Source: Halorubrum trapanicum
Lineage (GTDB): Archaea > Halobacteriota > Halobacteria > Halobacteriales > Haloferacaceae
DNA length: 64,000 nt
NCBI RefSeq assembly: GCF_002355655.1
Contig: NZ_AP017569.1
Location: forward strand, 1,488,001 to 1,552,000
Reading direction: 5' to 3'
Shown here: piece by piece, positions 55,734 to 63,426 of the stretch
Numbering within the stretch: position 1 is the stretch's first letter
Layout of the letters: each line of letters starts with the position of its first letter
Notes under the pieces: model-generated
Seen by the model: only the letters and a program-made list of their open reading frames with translations
What the model was told of the DNA's origin: nothing
Database searches by the model: none
Translations under genes and position numbers: made by a program

Positions 55734-57449
55734 ATGACAGACAACGACGACATCGACACGATCGGACTGTCGCGGCGAACGGTGCTGGCCGGCCTCGGCG
55801 CGGTGGGCGTCGCCTCCGCGGGGGCGGGCCTCGGTACCACGGCGTACTTCAACGACACCGAGTCGTTCGAGGGCAACCAGCTAACCGCCGGCCAGCTCGA
55901 CCTGCTCGTCGACTGGCAGCAGACGTACGACTTCGGCGACGGCCACCAGTTCGTCAACGCGCACCCCGACCACGACGGCGACGGCGAACAGTCGATCCTC
56001 GATCCCGAGACGGAAGAAGTCATTAAGTACAGCGACTTCCCGGACGAGGACGACGAGGACAGCAACGGGGCGAACATCACCGGCCTGAATTGTGAGAACA
56101 TCCCACCGCTCTCGGAGGCGAACTTCAGGCACGACCCCGTCACTGGTGAGGAGATGGACAGGCTCGTCCAGTTCACCGACGTAAAACCCGGCGACTCCGG
56201 CGAGATCACCTTCTCGCTCCACCTCTGTGACAACCCCGGCTACATCTGGATGCAGGCGGACAACGTCAGTGACAACGGCGGCACTGCCACCGAGCCCGAA
56301 CTGATCGTCGACCCGGACAACCTCGGCGACCTCGGCGACGCGATCCAGGCGACGCTCTGGTACGACGAGGACTGCGACAACGTGTACGACGGCGCGGAGC
56401 CGGTCGACATCATGCTGACGCTCGACTTCTCGGGCTCGATGCTGTACGAGCAGTACGGCGGCCTCGTCAGCGAGGACGATATCACGGTCGGCGGGACCAC
56501 CTACACCGAGACGACGAAGATCGACCTCGTCGAGCTCGGCACCCGCCAGTTCGTCAGCTACCTCCAGTCACAGGGGTCGGACGTTCAGGTCGGTGTGGCG
56601 TACTTCGACGGCGAGGGGAGCGACGACTCCGTGCCGCGGACGGGGATCCTCCAAGGCCTGACGAGCGACCTCTCCGTGGTGGACGCGCAGCTGACGGATC
56701 TCCGGCAGAAGCTCGCGGACGTGGTGACCGGTCCCAGCCCCTCGACGCCGGGCGACGGCGACGGCGACCCCGATCCGTTCGCGAACGCGAACGGTATCGC
56801 GACGGGCACCTACATCGGCGAGGGCGTCGACGACGCGCAGGCCGAGCTCGACGCGAACGGACGTAGCGGCGTCGAGTACCGGAACATCGTCCTATCCGAC
56901 GGCGAGTCGTTCAACGGGGACGGCAGCACGTCGTTCTCATCGCCGACCGGCGCGGCGGCCGACGCCCGCGCGGCGTCGCCGAACCCCGCGACGAACGTGT
57001 ACACGATCAACGTCGACGGCAGCGCGAGCACGCTCCAGGCGATGGCCGGCGCGGCCGGCGGCCTGGGTGGTGACCCGGCGTTCTTCAACGACGTCAGCGA
57101 TCCGTTCAACATCCCGACGGTGTTCGGTAACCTCGCGGCACAGACCGCACAGGAGAAGAAGATCATGGAGGACTCGCTCGGCAACGTCCTCACGGCGCTC
57201 GCCGACGGGAACGGCGTGCCGCTCGACGCGATCCGGACGACGACGTACGACGAGCTCTCGGATCCGGCGAACGACCCGGACCGCGAGCCGTTCCGCGGCG
57301 ACGGCGTGATGCACTGCGTCGCGCTCTCGTGGGAACTGCCGTTCGACGTGGGCAACGAGGTCCAGGGCGACACGCTCGGCTTCGACCTCGGCTTCTACAC
57401 CGAGCAGGCGCGCCACAACGACGGCGCGGGGCCGTCCCAGACGGCCTGA
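55734..57449 (+). CDS. SipW-cognate (TasA/camelysin-like) secreted protein with larger von Willebrand A insert
   Basis: Protein of 571 aa. Tat motif LSRRTVLAGLGAVGVASAGA and pattern TTAYFNDTESFEGNQLTAGQ. The TasA-like domain is interrupted after ATLWYDEDCDNVYDG (about residue 220) by a vWA domain (about 224-485): MIDAS DFSGS at 231-235, ATGTYIGEG and VLSDGESFNGDG. The fold resumes at KIMEDSLGNVLTALADG and DTLGFDLGFYTEQARHNDGA. The insertion site is the same as in the 52685 protein, but the insert is about 90 residues longer. Confidence 0.85.
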   Translation: MTDNDDIDTIGLSRRTVLAGLGAVGVASAGAGLGTTAYFNDTESFEGNQLTAGQLDLLVDWQQTYDFGDGHQFVNAHPDHDGDGEQSILDPETEEVIKYSDFPDEDDEDSNGANITGLNCENIPPLSEANFRHDPVTGEEMDRLVQFTDVKPGDSGEITFSLHLCDNPGYIWMQADNVSDNGGTATEPELIVDPDNLGDLGDAIQATLWYDEDCDNVYDGAEPVDIMLTLDFSGSMLYEQYGGLVSEDDITVGGTTYTETTKIDLVELGTRQFVSYLQSQGSDVQVGVAYFDGEGSDDSVPRTGILQGLTSDLSVVDAQLTDLRQKLADVVTGPSPSTPGDGDGDPDPFANANGIATGTYIGEGVDDAQAELDANGRSGVEYRNIVLSDGESFNGDGSTSFSSPTGAAADARAASPNPATNVYTINVDGSASTLQAMAGAAGGLGGDPAFFNDVSDPFNIPTVFGNLAAQTAQEKKIMEDSLGNVLTALADGNGVPLDAIRTTTYDELSDPANDPDREPFRGDGVMHCVALSWELPFDVGNEVQGDTLGFDLGFYTEQARHNDGAGPSQTA

Positions 57450-57539
57450 GCGATCGGAGCGACCGAGTCTATCGGACGACCGCGGGGGGGTACGGCGCCC
57501 GTACCGCCGGGTACGGTCACCGGACCGGCCGGGTAGGGC

Positions 57540-57550
57540 GCGCATACATA
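57540..57550 (+). promoter_or_regulatory. GCGCATACATA motif, possible internal promoter
   Basis: The same 11-base motif occurs upstream of the genes at 50797 and 52290. Here it lies 83-93 bp before the ATG at 57633 and could start a separate transcript for 57633-61894 with a leader of about 60 nt. Confidence 0.45.
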
Positions 57551-57632
57551 CGGGCGCGGTCGGCGTGGTGAGGGGTATCGAGGGGCGGGGACGCATCGAC
57601 GAAACGGCCGTTCGGAGCCGCGACGACACACA

Positions 57633-58463
57633 ATGACACAGAAAGAATCGGGACTCACGCGGCGGGAGGCACTCGCGGGCGCCGGAGCCGTCGGCTTCGC
57701 GACCCTCGGGGCCGCCTCCGGACGGCGGACGGGGACGGACAACTGGGACGAGTACTCGGACTACACGTACGCCCAGTCGGACACGCCGTGGGACCTGCTC
57801 GTCGGGTGGCGGCGCACGGAGAACGGGACGGTCGTCGGTTCGAGCCCGACCGATAGCTTCGACGACGTCGAGGCGGCCGGAATCCGGCTCGTCGACATCG
57901 ACAACGCGCTGCCGGGCGACTACGGCACCGCGAGCGTCGGGCTCCGGCTCGACGACCCCGCTGAAACCGCGCCGGACGGGGTCCGCGTGTGGCTGCGGAT
58001 CGATCCCCACCTCGACGGCGCCGACGCCGCGAGCGCGGCGCTCGCCGAGCGTATCAGCCTCGAGGTCCGGTACGACACGGGGATCCTCGGGATCGGCGGC
58101 TGCGCGGGCGCCGAGAGCGACTTCGCGGGCTACGGCGAGCGGATCGCCGACGGCACGCTCGCGGAGCTCGACGGCTCCGCGCTCGCGACGGGCGTCGAGC
58201 TCACCCCCGATCTCCTCGGGAACGGCTGTCTCCGGACCGACGAGCGGCGCTGTCTGATATTCTCGTGGGCGTTCGACGAGGAGGGCGGCAACGCCGGACA
58301 GGGCGGCGCGATCGACTTCGACGTGGAGTTCGCCGCGGACGACTGCGCCGCCGAGGGGAACCCGTTCGACATGAACGGCGAGGCGAACGAGACCGATTCG
58401 ACCGGCATCGGCAGTTCGGTCGACGCCGGCGGTTCGACCGACACCGGCGAGGGGTCCGTATGA
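57633..58463 (+). CDS. divergent TasA-like secreted protein of the SipW cluster
   Basis: Protein of 276 aa. A Tat-like N-terminus (LTRREALAGAGAVGFATLGA) is present, but the TTAYFNDTE pattern is replaced by SGRRTGTDNWDEYSDYTYAQ. The later body keeps cluster features: DNALPGDYGTASVGLRLDDP, SLEVRYDTG, IADGTLAELDG, RRCLIFSWAF and AIDFDVEFAADDC. So it is a diverged relative, possibly a minor or terminal subunit. The Ser/Thr/Gly-rich tail may be glycosylated. Its stop overlaps the next start (ATGA). Confidence 0.72.
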   Translation: MTQKESGLTRREALAGAGAVGFATLGAASGRRTGTDNWDEYSDYTYAQSDTPWDLLVGWRRTENGTVVGSSPTDSFDDVEAAGIRLVDIDNALPGDYGTASVGLRLDDPAETAPDGVRVWLRIDPHLDGADAASAALAERISLEVRYDTGILGIGGCAGAESDFAGYGERIADGTLAELDGSALATGVELTPDLLGNGCLRTDERRCLIFSWAFDEEGGNAGQGGAIDFDVEFAADDCAAEGNPFDMNGEANETDSTGIGSSVDAGGSTDTGEGSV

Positions 58464-59881
58464 CCCCCGGAGACGGGACGCGGCGCCCGAGCGGTCTGAG
58501 TCGGCGGCGGCTGCTCGCCGGCATCGGCGGCGTCGGCGCCGTCGGGATGGCGAGCGGCATCGGCACGGGCGCGTACCTCTCGGACCGGGAGACGTTCGCT
58601 GACAACGCGTTCGGCGCCGGCTCCGTCGAACTGATCGTGAACGACGCGGTCTCCGACGGGACCTTCGCGGTCGACGTGTCGGGGATACGGCGGGGCGACT
58701 CCGGCCACAAGAAGTTCGAAATCGACGTGCGAACGAACCCCGCCCGGGTCTGGATCGCGACCGACTGTCCGGACGACGGCGCGCTCGCGCGCGCTCTCGA
58801 AGTCGAGATCTCCGTCCTCGGCGGACCGTCGCTGACCGACGGCTACCGCTCTCTCGCGGACGTCGAGCGCGACCTCGTCGCGGGCGAGCGGATCGACGCG
58901 GACTGTCTCGTCCCCGAGGAGCCCGTGACCCTCGAGGTGGCCTGGCGGCTGCCCGCCGACGCGCCCGACGAGGCGGCGGACGAGGCGACCGACCTGCGGT
59001 TCCGGCTGTACGCCGAACAGTGTCGCCACGTCAGCGAGACCGACGCGGCGGAGTCGAACCCCTTCGCCGACCGGGTCTGTGAGGAGTCGGGGAACGAGTG
59101 CCTCGCGTGCGTCGAGTTCGGGAAGGCCGAATTCGGCGACTCTCCGGTCGCGGTCGGGGACGCGCTCTCGCTGATCGAACTCCCCGACGGCGTCGGTGAA
59201 TACGAGATCGCGATCACCGCGGTCGAGACGAAAGACGAGGGAGGCAACGCCGAGACGGTCGGCGTCGAGTTCACTCTCCAAGACGCCGACGGGGATCCCG
59301 GACCGGACATGTGTAAGGTCGAGATCAAGGGCGGGCCAGGGACCGAGTCCTACGAGATCGACCCGGTCTCCACGGAGACGGGCGAGATCCTGTTCGCGCC
59401 ACTGAAGCCCGACAAGGACAAGCGACACGGGATCAGCAACATCGTCGTCTTCGTCTGTTCCGATTCGGGCGACGGCGACGACCCCGACGAGGACGAGACG
59501 GTCGACTGCGTCGTCTGTGACGACGAGAACGCCTCGCTCGCGACGCTCGACGTCCTCTACCGCGGCGACGACGAGCCGTCGATCACCGTCGTCTCGACGA
59601 AGGGCGGCACCAGCGGGACGCTGTTCACGGGGACGGTCGCCAACGGCGACGTGTTCACTCTCGACGGGAGCGACGTCGAACACCAAGGGAAGGGGAAAGG
59701 CCCCGACAAGCTCGGCCCGGAGGTCGAGATACGGGTCGACGACGGAGCGACGACCCCGATCCACGTGAGCTGCTCGGAGCCGCTCACGGTCGGAATGCGG
59801 TTCGGACCCGAAGACGAGTTCGAGATCGACGGCGGCACGACCACGAAGGGCGCGCGGCTCTGCGGCGCGGAGGACAACTGA
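58460..59881 (+). CDS. SipW-cognate secreted protein with extra C-terminal domains
   Basis: Protein of 473 aa. Tat motif LSRRRLLAGIGGVGAVGMAS and SipW-like GTGAYLSDRETFADNAFGAG. The TasA-like domain (to about residue 200) contains IRRGDSGHKKFEIDVRTNPA, VTLEVAWRLP and LRFRLYAEQCRHVSETD. About residues 205-473 form added beta-rich domains with repeated CxxC pairs (CLACVEFG, CVVCDDEN) and a Lys/Gly/Asp stretch (HQGKGKGPDKLGPEVEIR). It overlaps the peptidase gene by one base, so production of substrate and peptidase is coupled. Confidence 0.8.
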   Translation: MTPGDGTRRPSGLSRRRLLAGIGGVGAVGMASGIGTGAYLSDRETFADNAFGAGSVELIVNDAVSDGTFAVDVSGIRRGDSGHKKFEIDVRTNPARVWIATDCPDDGALARALEVEISVLGGPSLTDGYRSLADVERDLVAGERIDADCLVPEEPVTLEVAWRLPADAPDEAADEATDLRFRLYAEQCRHVSETDAAESNPFADRVCEESGNECLACVEFGKAEFGDSPVAVGDALSLIELPDGVGEYEIAITAVETKDEGGNAETVGVEFTLQDADGDPGPDMCKVEIKGGPGTESYEIDPVSTETGEILFAPLKPDKDKRHGISNIVVFVCSDSGDGDDPDEDETVDCVVCDDENASLATLDVLYRGDDEPSITVVSTKGGTSGTLFTGTVANGDVFTLDGSDVEHQGKGKGPDKLGPEVEIRVDDGATTPIHVSCSEPLTVGMRFGPEDEFEIDGGTTTKGARLCGAEDN

Positions 59882-61065
59882 TGAACCACACACTCACATC
59901 ACCACGGATCAGGAAGGCGGCGAACGTACTCGGGATCGTCCTGTTGCTCGCGCTCGTCGCGCCCTTCGCGGTGTACGCCGCGCCGGAAATCGTCGGCGCC
60001 GACGAGAGCTTCGTCGTGCTCACGGCGAGCATGACGCCCGCCATCGCGCCGGGCGACGTGGTGATCGTGGCCGAGCGCGACCCGACGACGGTCGTTGACG
60101 GCGACGTGATCACGTTCATGCGCGGCACGAGCGAGGTGCCGGTGACGCACCGCGTGATCGACGTCGTCGACGAGGGCGGGACACTCGCCTTCGAGACGAT
60201 GGGCGACGCGAACGAGGGGCCGGATCCGGGGCTCGTCCCCGCCGGGAACCTCGTCGGCGTGGTCGCGCTGACGATCCCGTACATCGGGTACGTGATCCAG
60301 TTCGCGGGCACCCAGGCCGGGTTCGTCACGCTGGTGTTGCTCCCGTTCGGCCTGCTCGCGGTCACGGAGGTCTGGTCGATCGTTCGCAGCCGCGAGGAGA
60401 CGCACACGGGCGCAGACGCGGGCTCGGACACGGGCTCGGACACGCCGGAAGCGACGGCCGACGGATTCGTCGGCCCGGACGCGATCGCGGCGCCCGGCGC
60501 CGTGGCGTCCGACGGGACCGACGCGGCACCCGCGGAGACCGCCGAAGACGACGTTGCTTCCGCGGAGACCGCCGCGACCGGTTCCGGGGGAATCTCCGTC
60601 GACGCGGTCGGCGGCGCGGCGGCGGTGTTGCTGGCGTTCGCGCCGTACGCCGCCTACGTGGCGTTCGAACTCCGCACCGCTGCGACTATCGCGGTCGCGG
60701 TGGCGGCGGCGACGCTGCTGCTCGGCGCGCTCGCGGCGTGGGTTCCGGCCAGCGGCGTCCTCGACCGGAACCGACCGAGCGCGGAGCCGGCGACGGTCAA
60801 CGACGCGGCGAGCGACGACGCGGTAATCGATGACGCCGCGGACGGCGCAGCGGACGACCACGCCGCGGGCGACGACATCGCGGCCGACGCGGCGGGCGAC
60901 GACCACGGACCGGAGTACGCCGAGCGAGCGAGCGATTCGGTCGAACCGTCGGGTTCGGCGGCGGTGACGGACGGGTCCGGGGGGGTTCAGTCGGCAACGG
61001 CGCCGGCCTCGTCGCCGTCGACGACCCCACCGTCACAGCCGGACCGCGCCGGGGAGGTGGACTGA
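59881..61065 (+). CDS. SipW-type signal peptidase I (Ser-His, ER/archaeal type) with long tail
   Basis: Protein of 394 aa. After a first membrane segment (about residues 15-35) comes the catalytic Ser in LTASMTPAIAPGDV (S50), then VTHRVIDV with His (H90) and the third box MGDANEGPD. Use of His instead of Lys marks the archaeal/ER Sec11-SipW group. More membrane segments occur near 145-168 and 225-270, separated and followed by acidic Ala/Asp-rich stretches that are unusual for the family. It lies within the cluster of SipW-cognate substrates and most probably processes them. Confidence 0.9.
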   Translation: MNHTLTSPRIRKAANVLGIVLLLALVAPFAVYAAPEIVGADESFVVLTASMTPAIAPGDVVIVAERDPTTVVDGDVITFMRGTSEVPVTHRVIDVVDEGGTLAFETMGDANEGPDPGLVPAGNLVGVVALTIPYIGYVIQFAGTQAGFVTLVLLPFGLLAVTEVWSIVRSREETHTGADAGSDTGSDTPEATADGFVGPDAIAAPGAVASDGTDAAPAETAEDDVASAETAATGSGGISVDAVGGAAAVLLAFAPYAAYVAFELRTAATIAVAVAAATLLLGALAAWVPASGVLDRNRPSAEPATVNDAASDDAVIDDAADGAADDHAAGDDIAADAAGDDHGPEYAERASDSVEPSGSAAVTDGSGGVQSATAPASSPSTTPPSQPDRAGEVD

Positions 61066-61733
61066 TGGCCGTGAACCGCGGCCTCGTCGGCCTCGTCGCC
61101 GTCGCGGTGCTGGTGTGGGGAGTCGCCTTCGGCGGCGGGCTCACGCTGGCCGTGCTCACGTCGAGCGCGAACGTGACGACCACGTTCGAAACGGTCGAGG
61201 AGTTCGATCCGATCGTCGAGGAGACGGAGGGGGATTTCAGGATGGCGACGCTCCCAGTTGAGAGCGGAACGAACGCGACGACGCCGGGCAACGCGACGAC
61301 GCCGGGCAACGCGACGACGCCGTCGGGCAACGCGACGACGACGCCGGGCAACGCGACGACACCGGGCAACGCGACGACGCCGGACAACGCGACCGTGTCG
61401 GCTCCCGAGAGCGCCTCGGCGCCGCCGGACAACGCGACCGCGTCGGATAACGAAACTGCGCCGGACAACAAGCCCGCACCTGACAACGCGACGCAGCCGG
61501 ACAACGGGCCCGCACCGCCCGAGAACGCCTCGGCATCCGACGACGAACCCGCGCCGGACAACGAGCCCGCGCCGCCTGAAAACGAAACTGCGCCGGACGA
61601 CGAGACGGAGGAGGACGAATCGACTCCGGACAACGACGAGACGACGCCTCCCGAGAACGACTCGAAGCCGGCCGGGGACGCGTCTGATCCGAGCGGCTCG
61701 GAGCCCGCCGCGTTCGTCCCGACCGGGGTGTGA
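61065..61733 (+). CDS. N-glycosylation-rich stalk protein
   Basis: Protein of 222 aa. One N-terminal membrane or signal segment (LVGLVAVAVLVWGVAFGGGL), a short folded stretch, then about 150 residues of Pro/Thr/Asn/Asp repeats with unit NATTPG (6-residue, 18-base repeats) changing into (A/P)PDN and APPEN units. Many NAT sequons suggest dense N-glycosylation of an extended surface stalk, similar to spacer regions of S-layer proteins (inference). Its start overlaps the peptidase stop, so it belongs to the operon. Confidence 0.78.
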   Translation: MAVNRGLVGLVAVAVLVWGVAFGGGLTLAVLTSSANVTTTFETVEEFDPIVEETEGDFRMATLPVESGTNATTPGNATTPGNATTPSGNATTTPGNATTPGNATTPDNATVSAPESASAPPDNATASDNETAPDNKPAPDNATQPDNGPAPPENASASDDEPAPDNEPAPPENETAPDDETEEDESTPDNDETTPPENDSKPAGDASDPSGSEPAAFVPTGV

Positions 61734-61735
61734 GT

Positions 61736-61894
61736 ATGAACTCGCCGATCCGGCCGCGAGGGTCCGCGTCGGAATGCGGCGGCGAGGCGTGGGCCCGTCA
61801 GCCCTCGCTCGTGACGAAGCTCAGGGTGCTGCTGTTGTTCCTCGCGCTGTTTCTGTTCGTGCTCCTCGCCGGTCTCGTTCGCAGTCTCGGGTGA
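61736..61894 (+). CDS. small membrane protein at the end of the SipW operon
   Basis: Frame of 52 aa beginning two bases after the previous stop codon. A polar N-terminus (MNSPIRPRGSASECGGEAWA) is followed by a membrane helix LRVLLLFLALFLFVLLAGLV close to the C-terminus. The tight spacing suggests translational coupling. It is short and could be missed by gene finders. The helix and position argue for a real gene; no family recognised. Confidence 0.6.
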   Translation: MNSPIRPRGSASECGGEAWARQPSLVTKLRVLLLFLALFLFVLLAGLVRSLG

Positions 61895-61960
61895 GTCCTC
61901 CCGGATTCCGGGCATCGTCGGCGGGATTATGTACCGAACTGACGAAGCCTCACGCGAGAG

Positions 61961-62758
61961 ATGGTCGCGCTCGACGCCTACGCGTTCGTCTTCGTCGCCG
62001 GCCTGATCACGGCGCTTGCGACGGGGATCGGCGCGTTGCCGTTCTTCTTCTTCGAGACGATCAGCGACCGCGGGAACGTGGCGCTGTGGGGGTTCGCGTC
62101 GGGGATCATGCTCGCGGCGTCGCTGTTCGGACTGGTCCAAGAGGGGCTCGCGGAGGGAACGCCGGTCGAAATCGGGGTCGGCATGCTCGCGGGGGTCGCC
62201 CTCGTCGTTCTCGCGCACGACGTGCTGATGGACGCCGAGATCGACCCCCGGGAGTACGCGGAGGCGGACTTCAAGAAGCTGATCCTGATCCTCGGGGTGC
62301 TGACGGTCCACAGCTTCCCGGAGGGGATCGCGGTCGGCGTCTCCTTCGCGGACCTCGGCGTATCGGGCGGCACCGCGCTGTTCGGCTTCACGGTCCCGCT
62401 GTTGGCCGTGTTCATGACCGTCGCCATCTCGATCCACAACGTCCCCGAGGGGACGGCCATCTCGATCCCGCTGCGGGCGATGGGCGTCTCGAAGTGGAAG
62501 ATGGTGTGGTGGTCGGTGTTCTCCAGCCTCCCGCAGCCGATCGGCGCCGTCGTCGCCTTCGCGTTCGTGCGGTACGCCCGCGAGTTCCTCCCGTACGGCT
62601 TCGGCTTCGCGGCGGGCGCGATGATCTACCTCGTCCTCACCGAGTTCGTCCCCGAGGCGCTCGAAACGGGCGCCGACCTCCCGCACGGCGGCAAGCGGGT
62701 CCTCGTCGGCGGCGTCGCGCTCGGCGTCGCGCTGATGATCCCGCTCGCGTATTTATAA
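61961..62758 (+). CDS. ZIP-family metal transporter
   Basis: Protein of 265 aa with eight membrane segments. The two metal-binding helices carry the hallmark motifs HSFPEGIAVG (segment IV) and HNVPEGTAISIP (segment V). An acidic, His-poor loop (HDVLMDAEIDPREYAEADFK) lies between segments III and IV. It should import Zn2+ or another divalent metal; direction and specificity are not visible. The gene stands alone and is followed by repeat element E. Confidence 0.92.
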   Translation: MVALDAYAFVFVAGLITALATGIGALPFFFFETISDRGNVALWGFASGIMLAASLFGLVQEGLAEGTPVEIGVGMLAGVALVVLAHDVLMDAEIDPREYAEADFKKLILILGVLTVHSFPEGIAVGVSFADLGVSGGTALFGFTVPLLAVFMTVAISIHNVPEGTAISIPLRAMGVSKWKMVWWSVFSSLPQPIGAVVAFAFVRYAREFLPYGFGFAAGAMIYLVLTEFVPEALETGADLPHGGKRVLVGGVALGVALMIPLAYL

Positions 62759-62814
62759 GCGACCGAAGGCGACGACGAGGTATTTTAAACGAGAGTGACC
62801 GGCTGCGACGATCG

Positions 62815-62822
62815 TTTATAAA
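62815..62822 (+). promoter_or_regulatory. TATA box upstream of element copy E
   Basis: TTTATAAA starts 15 bases before the GCGGTGGCG 5' end of copy E, exactly as at copy B. Confidence 0.55.
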
Positions 62823-62829
62823 ACGCAGT

Positions 62830-63093
62830 GCGGTGGCGCGTGCCGACGAGCGCCCGGTAGGGCGCGAGTCGCAGGCGCGAGGGACGCGGCGAGCGAGGGG
62901 GCGACCGAAGGGAGCCCCGAGCGAGCCGCGAGGCTGGGGAGGTGTGAGGTGCGGTCGCTGTGCGGTGCGGGGTGGGACTCAAAGGGGCAGTCGCGAGGAC
63001 GGCGCAGGCGACGCGAGCACCGCAGGAGCGAGTGGAACGAGCGACGAGGAGCGCGGCGAGCGTGCGCCGTCCTCGCGGCTGGGGCTTTGGAGG
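62830..63093 (+). ncRNA. structured repeat element, copy E (putative noncoding RNA)
   Basis: Fifth copy, between the convergent ZIP and thiD genes. Apical hairpin GCGCCC/GGGCGC. Helix 2 is remodelled as GCGGC/GCCGC with an internal GGGG/CCCC stem. Helix 3 arms are 62988-63005 and 63064-63081 (18 bp, one G-T pair); the middle bases ACGGC/GCCGT differ on both sides from copies A and D. Blocks GAGGCTGGGGAGGTGTGAGG and GGGACTCAAAGGGG are conserved. The tail is amplified in tandem. Confidence 0.6.
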
Positions 63094-63416
63094 CGTTCGT
63101 CGCCGATCTTCCGGAAACCGTTTATAAATAAGCGACTGGGGCTTTGGAGGCGTTCGTCGCCGATCTTCCGGAAACCGTTTATAAATAAGCGACTGGGGCT
63201 TTGGAGGCGTTCGTCACCGATCTTCCGGAAACCGTTTATAAATAAGCGACTGGGGCTTTGGAGGTGTTCGTCGCCGATCTTCCGGAAACCGTTTATAAAT
63301 AAGCGACTGGGGCTTTGGAGGCGTTCGTCACCGATCTTCCGGAAACCGTTTATAAATAAGCGACTGGGGCTTTGGAGGCGTTCACCAGCTGTCATCCATT
63401 TATAAACAACCACCCG
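63075..63416 (+). repeat. 57-bp tandem repeat, amplified tail of element E
   Basis: Units begin at 63075, 63132, 63189, 63246, 63303 and 63360, a period of exactly 57 bp. Each starts GCGACTGGGGCTTTGGAGG and contains TTTATAAATAA at its end. Units are almost identical (single A/G and C/T changes), so expansion is recent. It is related to the 69-bp array of element A by the shared first 16 bases and the TTTATAA box, while the rest of the unit is unrelated. Confidence 0.88.
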
Positions 63417-63426
63417 ATTCGACGGC

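Noticed and set aside
63075-63416. CRISPR-like array of regularly spaced repeats
   Set aside because: The whole 57-bp unit is repeated, including the part that would be a spacer; no variable spacers and no cas genes in the window.
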